Shown here in pieces: positions 18,997 to 22,177 of a stretch of DNA of 22,177 bases; the first letter of the stretch is position 1, and every line of letters begins with the position of its first letter. The position numbers and the translations under genes were made by a program. The notes below the pieces were generated by a model, which had not been told where the DNA came from, ran no database searches, and saw only the letters and a list, made by a program, of their open reading frames with translations. This DNA is from a virus: IMG/VR virus record IMGVR_UViG_3300032240_001509, positions 1 to 22,177 of that record; one strand, given 5' to 3'.

Positions 18997-20076
18997 ATGA
19001 TTTATCCAATGCTATATAAGCGCTCCGTTACGGGGAAAGTATCAACATGGCAAGCTGAAACTGAAGATAATTGCTTCAGAACAATAAGTGGGTTCTTAGA
19101 TGGTCAAAAAGTAACATCTGATTGGACATGTTGTAAGGCTAAAAATGTAGGTAAGAAAAATGCTACTACAGACGAACAACAAGCACATGCTGAGGTATAT
19201 GCAATGTATACTAAACGTAAAGATTTAGGTTACTGGGAAGACATTAATCAAATAGACACTCCAGTTTATTTTAAACCAATGTTGGCTCATGATTACAATG
19301 ATTACAAGGATAAAATTATATTCCCGGTTTATTCACAACCAAAATTAGATGGTATTAGATGTATCATTAGGGAAGACGGAATGTGGTCTCGAAATGGTAA
19401 ACAAATCATTTCAGCACCTCACATTTATGAAGCATTAAAACCATGGTTCGAACAGAATCCTGACTTAATATTGGACGGTGAATTATATGCTGATAAATCA
19501 GTAGCTGATTTTAATACAATTATATCTTGCGTTCGTAAGACAAAACCAACAGCGGCTGACTTAGAAACATCTAAGAAAATACAGTATTGGGTTTATGATA
19601 TTCCTAGTGTGGGAGAGACATTTATAGAGCGATTCCATGAATTATTAGATTTTAATCTACCAGAATGTTGTGTTAAAGTACAAACAGACCAAATTGATAA
19701 CTTAAATGACTTACACGCTTATTATTATGATTATGTAAGTGCAGGTTATGAGGGACAAATATTAAGAACAGATTCACTATATGAAAATAAACGTTCTAAA
19801 GGATTATTAAAGCATAAGTCGTTTGTTGATGCTGAATTTGAAATTAAAGGTGTAATCGAAGGTAAAGGTAACTTAACAGGTAAAGTAGGTAAATTACAAT
19901 TTGAAATTAATGGTAAGCCGTTTGAATCTGCTGTTAATGGTGATTGGGAATACTTAGCTGAATTGTTAAAGCGAAACGATTTAATAGGTAAACAAGCAAC
20001 AGTTAAATACTTTGAATTAACTGAAGATGGAATACCTCGTTTCCCAAAGGTAATTGCAATTAGAGACTTTGAATAG
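18997..20076 (+). CDS. ATP-dependent DNA ligase with N-terminal WGR-like domain
   Basis: A 359-residue enzyme. Residues 1-80 resemble a WGR domain (LYKRSVTGKVSTWQAE, then TCCKAKNVGKKNATTDEQQA, ending GYW), known in phages as a front end on ligases. The nucleotidyltransferase core has motif I KLDGIR with nucleophile K116, WSRNGKQI, motif III LDGELY (159-164), motif IV EGQILR (252-257) and motif V LLKHK (270-274). The C-terminal part (EIKGVIEGKGNLTGKVGKLQ) is the OB fold. It seals nicks in phage DNA replication or repair. WGR domains are known from PARP1-3, where they contact DNA ends, so this one probably aids substrate binding. It has its own promoter-like box and AAAGGTTATG leader. Confidence 0.93.
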   Translation: MIYPMLYKRSVTGKVSTWQAETEDNCFRTISGFLDGQKVTSDWTCCKAKNVGKKNATTDEQQAHAEVYAMYTKRKDLGYWEDINQIDTPVYFKPMLAHDYNDYKDKIIFPVYSQPKLDGIRCIIREDGMWSRNGKQIISAPHIYEALKPWFEQNPDLILDGELYADKSVADFNTIISCVRKTKPTAADLETSKKIQYWVYDIPSVGETFIERFHELLDFNLPECCVKVQTDQIDNLNDLHAYYYDYVSAGYEGQILRTDSLYENKRSKGLLKHKSFVDAEFEIKGVIEGKGNLTGKVGKLQFEINGKPFESAVNGDWEYLAELLKRNDLIGKQATVKYFELTEDGIPRFPKVIAIRDFE

Positions 20077-20091
20077 TCAAAATAACGTTTG

Positions 20092-20099
20092 TATATTTA
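20092..20099 (+). promoter_or_regulatory. TATATTTA promoter box (inverted repeat)
   Basis: TTTGTATATTTACAATATGG contains the same TTGTATATTTACAA element as 11611. The next ATG (20104) lies only 5 bases after the box, so the transcript would be nearly leaderless or start differently. Confidence 0.55.
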
Positions 20100-20103
20100 C
20101 AAT

Positions 20104-20538
20104 ATGGAATTAAGTCAACGCATAGCAACATACACACCCACTAAGTATAATCCTTATTATTGGTGGCGTCGTTTTAAAAGTGGTAAAAGCCCACTTCACA
20201 AGTACCAACCACTTGAGAATAAAATCAAAAATGGTGATTACGAAATAAGTGATTATCATTGGTGGATAATGTGGGAACGTAAGTTAGAAGAAGACGCTAT
20301 TGGTAATGAAAAGGATTTAGCTATAGTACATGAGCTGAGAGGGTTACATGGTGAACGTAGACGTAGATTATCTACTGACTTCGAACGAGATGAAACTCAA
20401 ATATTAGAGGCAATGTATAGAGACTTCTGGATTGAATTTAGAATGAGAAAGGAAGAATTAGAAGAAGAAATGCTTAATTTCGATGGTACGTTATTAGAAT
20501 TCTACCAATATATTTATAGCAAGAAAAAACAAAATTAA
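20104..20538 (+). CDS. conserved phage protein of unknown function (144 aa)
   Basis: The ATG at 20104 gives MELSQRIATYTPTKYNPYYW. A TTG at 20089 is in frame, but it lies in the promoter box, so I prefer the ATG. The protein is rich in Trp, Tyr, Arg and Glu (WWRRFKSGKSPLHKYQPLEN, then YHWWIMWERKLEED), with a long charged helix (LHGERRRRLSTDFERDETQI). I recall similar phage sequences with the WWRRFK-SGKSPLHKY start, but no function is known. The stop overlaps the methyltransferase start (TAATG). Confidence 0.65.
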   Translation: MELSQRIATYTPTKYNPYYWWRRFKSGKSPLHKYQPLENKIKNGDYEISDYHWWIMWERKLEEDAIGNEKDLAIVHELRGLHGERRRRLSTDFERDETQILEAMYRDFWIEFRMRKEELEEEMLNFDGTLLEFYQYIYSKKKQN

Positions 20539-21080
20539 TGGAACATTTCTATAAGGATTTAGGTGAAGAATGGTTTACCTATCCTGAGTTATATAAATCA
20601 ATGGTTGAGAAATTTCCAAATAAATCCCATTTTGTTGAAGTTGGAGTTTGGAAGGGAATGAGTGCCTCATTTATGGCTGTTGAAATTATTAATTCAGGTA
20701 AGAAAATTAAATTTGACTGTGTTGATAATTGGGAGGTAATTGACCCCTTAATACCAGTAGAGGATTATGAAGGTATTTGGGAAATATTTCAAACCAATAT
20801 TGAACCGGTAAAACATATTATTAACCCAGTTCGAGCTATATCTTGGGAAGCTGCTGAAAAATATAAAAATAAATCATTAGACTTTGTATTTATAGATGCT
20901 TCTCATGATTATGAAAGCGTTAAGAGGGATATTGAAGCCTGGTTCCCCAAAATAAAGAAAGGTGGGGTGATCGCAGGTCATGATTATGATTGGTGTATGG
21001 GTGTTAGACAGGCTGTAGATGAAGTATTTGGAAAAGATAATGTAACTGAAACTGAATTGTGTTGGGTTTATAACAATTAA
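20538..21080 (+). CDS. class I SAM-dependent methyltransferase (Methyltransf_24 type)
   Basis: A 180-residue protein with a Rossmann methyltransferase core. Motif I is HFVEVGVWKGMSASFMAVEI (about 31-50), followed by FDCVDNW with the acidic residue that would hold the SAM ribose. SLDFVFIDASHDYESVKRDI is the motif around the active-site acid, and KIKKGGVIAGHDY is the following strand-turn. This pattern is typical of the Methyltransf_24 group. The Cys/Trp-containing end suggests a small-molecule or glycan substrate rather than DNA, but the substrate cannot be told. It is translationally coupled to the gene before it. Confidence 0.85.
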   Translation: MEHFYKDLGEEWFTYPELYKSMVEKFPNKSHFVEVGVWKGMSASFMAVEIINSGKKIKFDCVDNWEVIDPLIPVEDYEGIWEIFQTNIEPVKHIINPVRAISWEAAEKYKNKSLDFVFIDASHDYESVKRDIEAWFPKIKKGGVIAGHDYDWCMGVRQAVDEVFGKDNVTETELCWVYNN

Positions 21081-21093
21081 AATAAAATTAAAA

Positions 21094-21306
21094 ATGGAAA
21101 TTAAAGACATTTTAAAAGAATTAATTATTGCCGCTAACGCGTCTCAGAACAACAATGGTCAGCCTGAGAATTTTGATTTAGATGAGTTCATCTATACGTT
21201 AGAATCGTATTATGAAGAATTAGATGAAGTTGGAGAATTTGTTTATTATGAAGATTCTATTGATGATATGTTTATTGATGATGATGATTATGATGATAAT
21301 TACTAA
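21094..21306 (+). CDS. acidic small protein (70 aa)
   Basis: A 70-residue protein with an N-terminal helix (MEIKDILKELIIAANASQNN) and a strongly acidic second half, ending DDMFIDDDDYDDNY. The Asp/Glu/Tyr tail resembles DNA-mimic or chaperone-type acidic tails, but no family is recognised. It begins 13 bases after the methyltransferase stop codon and is followed by a very small membrane protein gene. Confidence 0.6.
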   Translation: MEIKDILKELIIAANASQNNNGQPENFDLDEFIYTLESYYEELDEVGEFVYYEDSIDDMFIDDDDYDDNY

Positions 21307-21315
21307 ACTGAAACA

Positions 21316-21465
21316 ATGATATTATTTAAAATATTAGCAGCAGCAGGAATAATCAATGTAATACTAGTTGTATCACTAGTAATTGGAGAGAAAATAGTTG
21401 CTAAAAAACCCAAATCACAATTTGCAGGGTGGTGGAGGCGAAACATAATTGGAATAATGCATTAA
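21316..21465 (+). CDS. tiny membrane protein with WWRR tail (49 aa)
   Basis: The ATG at 21316 gives MILFKILAAAGIINVILVVS, then LVIGEKIVAKKPKSQFAGWW and RRNIIGIMH, 49 residues. One membrane helix covers about residues 4-24. The basic linker and GWWRR tail would lie at the membrane surface. No family is recognised. A terminator hairpin follows 9 bases after the stop codon. Clean spacing from both neighbours supports that it is real. Confidence 0.6.
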   Translation: MILFKILAAAGIINVILVVSLVIGEKIVAKKPKSQFAGWWRRNIIGIMH

Positions 21466-21473
21466 AAGTGGAT

Positions 21474-21490
21474 GGGCAACGTAAGTTGCC
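21474..21490 (+). terminator. short terminator hairpin
   Basis: GGCAAC (21475-21480) pairs with GTTGCC (21485-21490) around GTAA. TATCTTTAT follows. The stem is 6 bp plus a possible G-T. Confidence 0.7.
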
Positions 21491-21498
21491 TATCTTTA
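21491..21498 (+). promoter_or_regulatory. TATCTTTA promoter-like box
   Basis: TATCTTTATG directly follows the hairpin and precedes the gene at 21520, whose leader ends AAAAAGGTTATG. Confidence 0.5.
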
Positions 21499-21519
21499 TG
21501 TTACACAAATAAAAAGGTT

Positions 21520-22098
21520 ATGAAAACATTAGTTATACACCCCGACGATCCGAGTACCGATTTCTTAACTCCAATCTATGATAACATATTCCAAGCCACT
21601 GTGGTTACTGGAGGTGTTTCTAAAGAAGAGTTAAAGCAAATGATAGTTGAACATGATAGAGTAATAATGCTTGGACATGGTTCACCACACGGATTATTTA
21701 GTGTTGGTATGTTTCGAGATGCTCCTAATGTAATTTATCCACAACGATTCAATTATGCTTATGCAATTGATTCTACAATGGTAGAGGTATTAAATCAAAA
21801 AGACAACAACGTTTATATTTGGTGTAATGCTGATCAATTTGTAAATAGACATAAGTTAAAAGGATTCTATAGTGGTATGTTCATTAGTGAAGTAAGTGAA
21901 GCAACATATTGTGGACTACCAGGTACAGAACAAGATCAAGTAGACCAATCAAATCATTACTTTGCTCAATTATTAGGTGAAGCTATAAATGACCCACTTG
22001 ATCAAGCATATGAATATGTGTTAGATAATTATGGATTATTAATTGAAGATAATGCTGTAGCATTGTACAACTATAATAGATTATACTTAAACAACTAG
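21520..22098 (+). CDS. putative hydrolase with clan CD peptidase-like His/Cys pattern (192 aa)
   Basis: The ATG at 21520 fits the AAAGGTTATG leader; the upstream in-frame extension crosses the terminator. The protein begins MKTLVIHPDDPSTDFLTPIY. Two blocks stand out: a hydrophobic strand ending in a His-Gly (RVIMLGHGSPHGLF; H53, G54) and a second strand ending in Cys (NNVYIWCNADQFVN; C102). In clan CD cysteine peptidases (caspases, gingipains, CHAT) the catalytic His and Cys sit at the ends of such adjacent strands in this order. The body continues HKLKGFYSGMFISEVSEATY. I recall similar unnamed proteins in Bacteroidota genomes and phages. The peptidase reading is inference; a nucleotide- or sugar-binding alpha/beta fold is equally possible. 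Confidence 0.65.
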   Translation: MKTLVIHPDDPSTDFLTPIYDNIFQATVVTGGVSKEELKQMIVEHDRVIMLGHGSPHGLFSVGMFRDAPNVIYPQRFNYAYAIDSTMVEVLNQKDNNVYIWCNADQFVNRHKLKGFYSGMFISEVSEATYCGLPGTEQDQVDQSNHYFAQLLGEAINDPLDQAYEYVLDNYGLLIEDNAVALYNYNRLYLNN

Positions 22099-22100
22099 TT

Positions 22101-22177
22101 ATGAGCCGCATTAAAGAATTAAAAGTAAAATACCCTGCATTAGCAGTATCTGTTATTGATTTATTAGCAATGGTAGA
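22101..22177 (+). CDS. start of a protein, truncated by the window end
   Basis: The ATG at 22101 follows GTT, 2 bases after the previous stop codon. The 25 visible residues are MSRIKELKVKYPALAVSVID then LLAMV. The frame stays open to the end of the window. The pattern of basic start plus KYPALAVSVIDLL is suggestive of an unnamed phage family, but too little is visible to assign it. Confidence 0.5.
   Translation, partial: MSRIKELKVKYPALAVSVIDLLAMV

Noticed and set aside
1-22177. CRISPR array, insertion sequence or integrase
   Set aside because: No regularly spaced repeats, terminal inverted repeats or recombinase motifs were seen on either strand.

Overview
This window is most likely part of a large, lytic-type bacteriophage genome that infects a Bacteroidota (Flavobacteriia/Cytophagia-like) host. 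Evidence for a phage: about 40 tightly packed genes all on the + strand, many small unknown proteins, a tRNA/tmRNA cluster, an ATP-dependent DNA ligase with a WGR-like front end, a DUF932 protein, and a lysis-type set (NlpC/P60 hydrolase, holin-like and spanin-like membrane proteins). Evidence for the host: AT-rich DNA, signal peptides ending in AQ or SQ, lipoproteins, a DUF4494 protein, T9SS-tail-like beta domains, TAnnTTT promoter-like motifs instead of a classical -10, weak Shine-Dalgarno use, and tRNA genes without a complete encoded CCA. No integrase, transposase, rRNA or CRISPR array was seen.

Layout. (1) 1-988: end of an HNH-like Cys4 protein, an unknown protein and a DUF4494 protein. 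(2) 989-2830: RNA cluster. It holds tRNA-Glu(TTC), about 370 nt of unassigned structured DNA, two tRNA-like genes with enlarged middles (1438-1552 and 1877-2033), tRNA-Ser(TGA), two small CDSs, and a one-piece tmRNA (2351-2756) with predicted tag GANEYAVAA. (3) 2834-8705: mainly envelope and secreted proteins: a membrane-anchored YajG/CsgG-like protein, two paralogous secreted proteins with dockerin-like and cohesin-like regions (one also with PA14), two small lipoproteins with T9SS-tail-like domains, and membrane proteins. (4) 8724-11820: holin-like protein, terminator, CsgG-family protein, lipoprotein, a large Ala/Ser/Lys-Glu low-complexity protein with a probable beta-barrel end, and a tiny lipoprotein. 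(5) 11878-13575: lysis-like group. (6) 13604-17370: PPP-type metallophosphoesterase, a run of small phage proteins, and an exported DRGH nuclease. (7) 17417-22177: DUF932 protein, WGR-ligase, class I methyltransferase, a protein with a His/Cys pattern like clan CD peptidases, and small proteins, split into short transcription units.

The second half has a repeated punctuation: a GC-rich hairpin, then a TAnnTTTA box, then often the leader AAAGGTTATG. The most unusual content is the phage tmRNA, the tRNA-like genes with interrupted anticodon arms, and the roughly 9-kb block of exported proteins with a CsgG-like component. That block could be a phage-encoded envelope-remodelling or surface-display module; this is inference.
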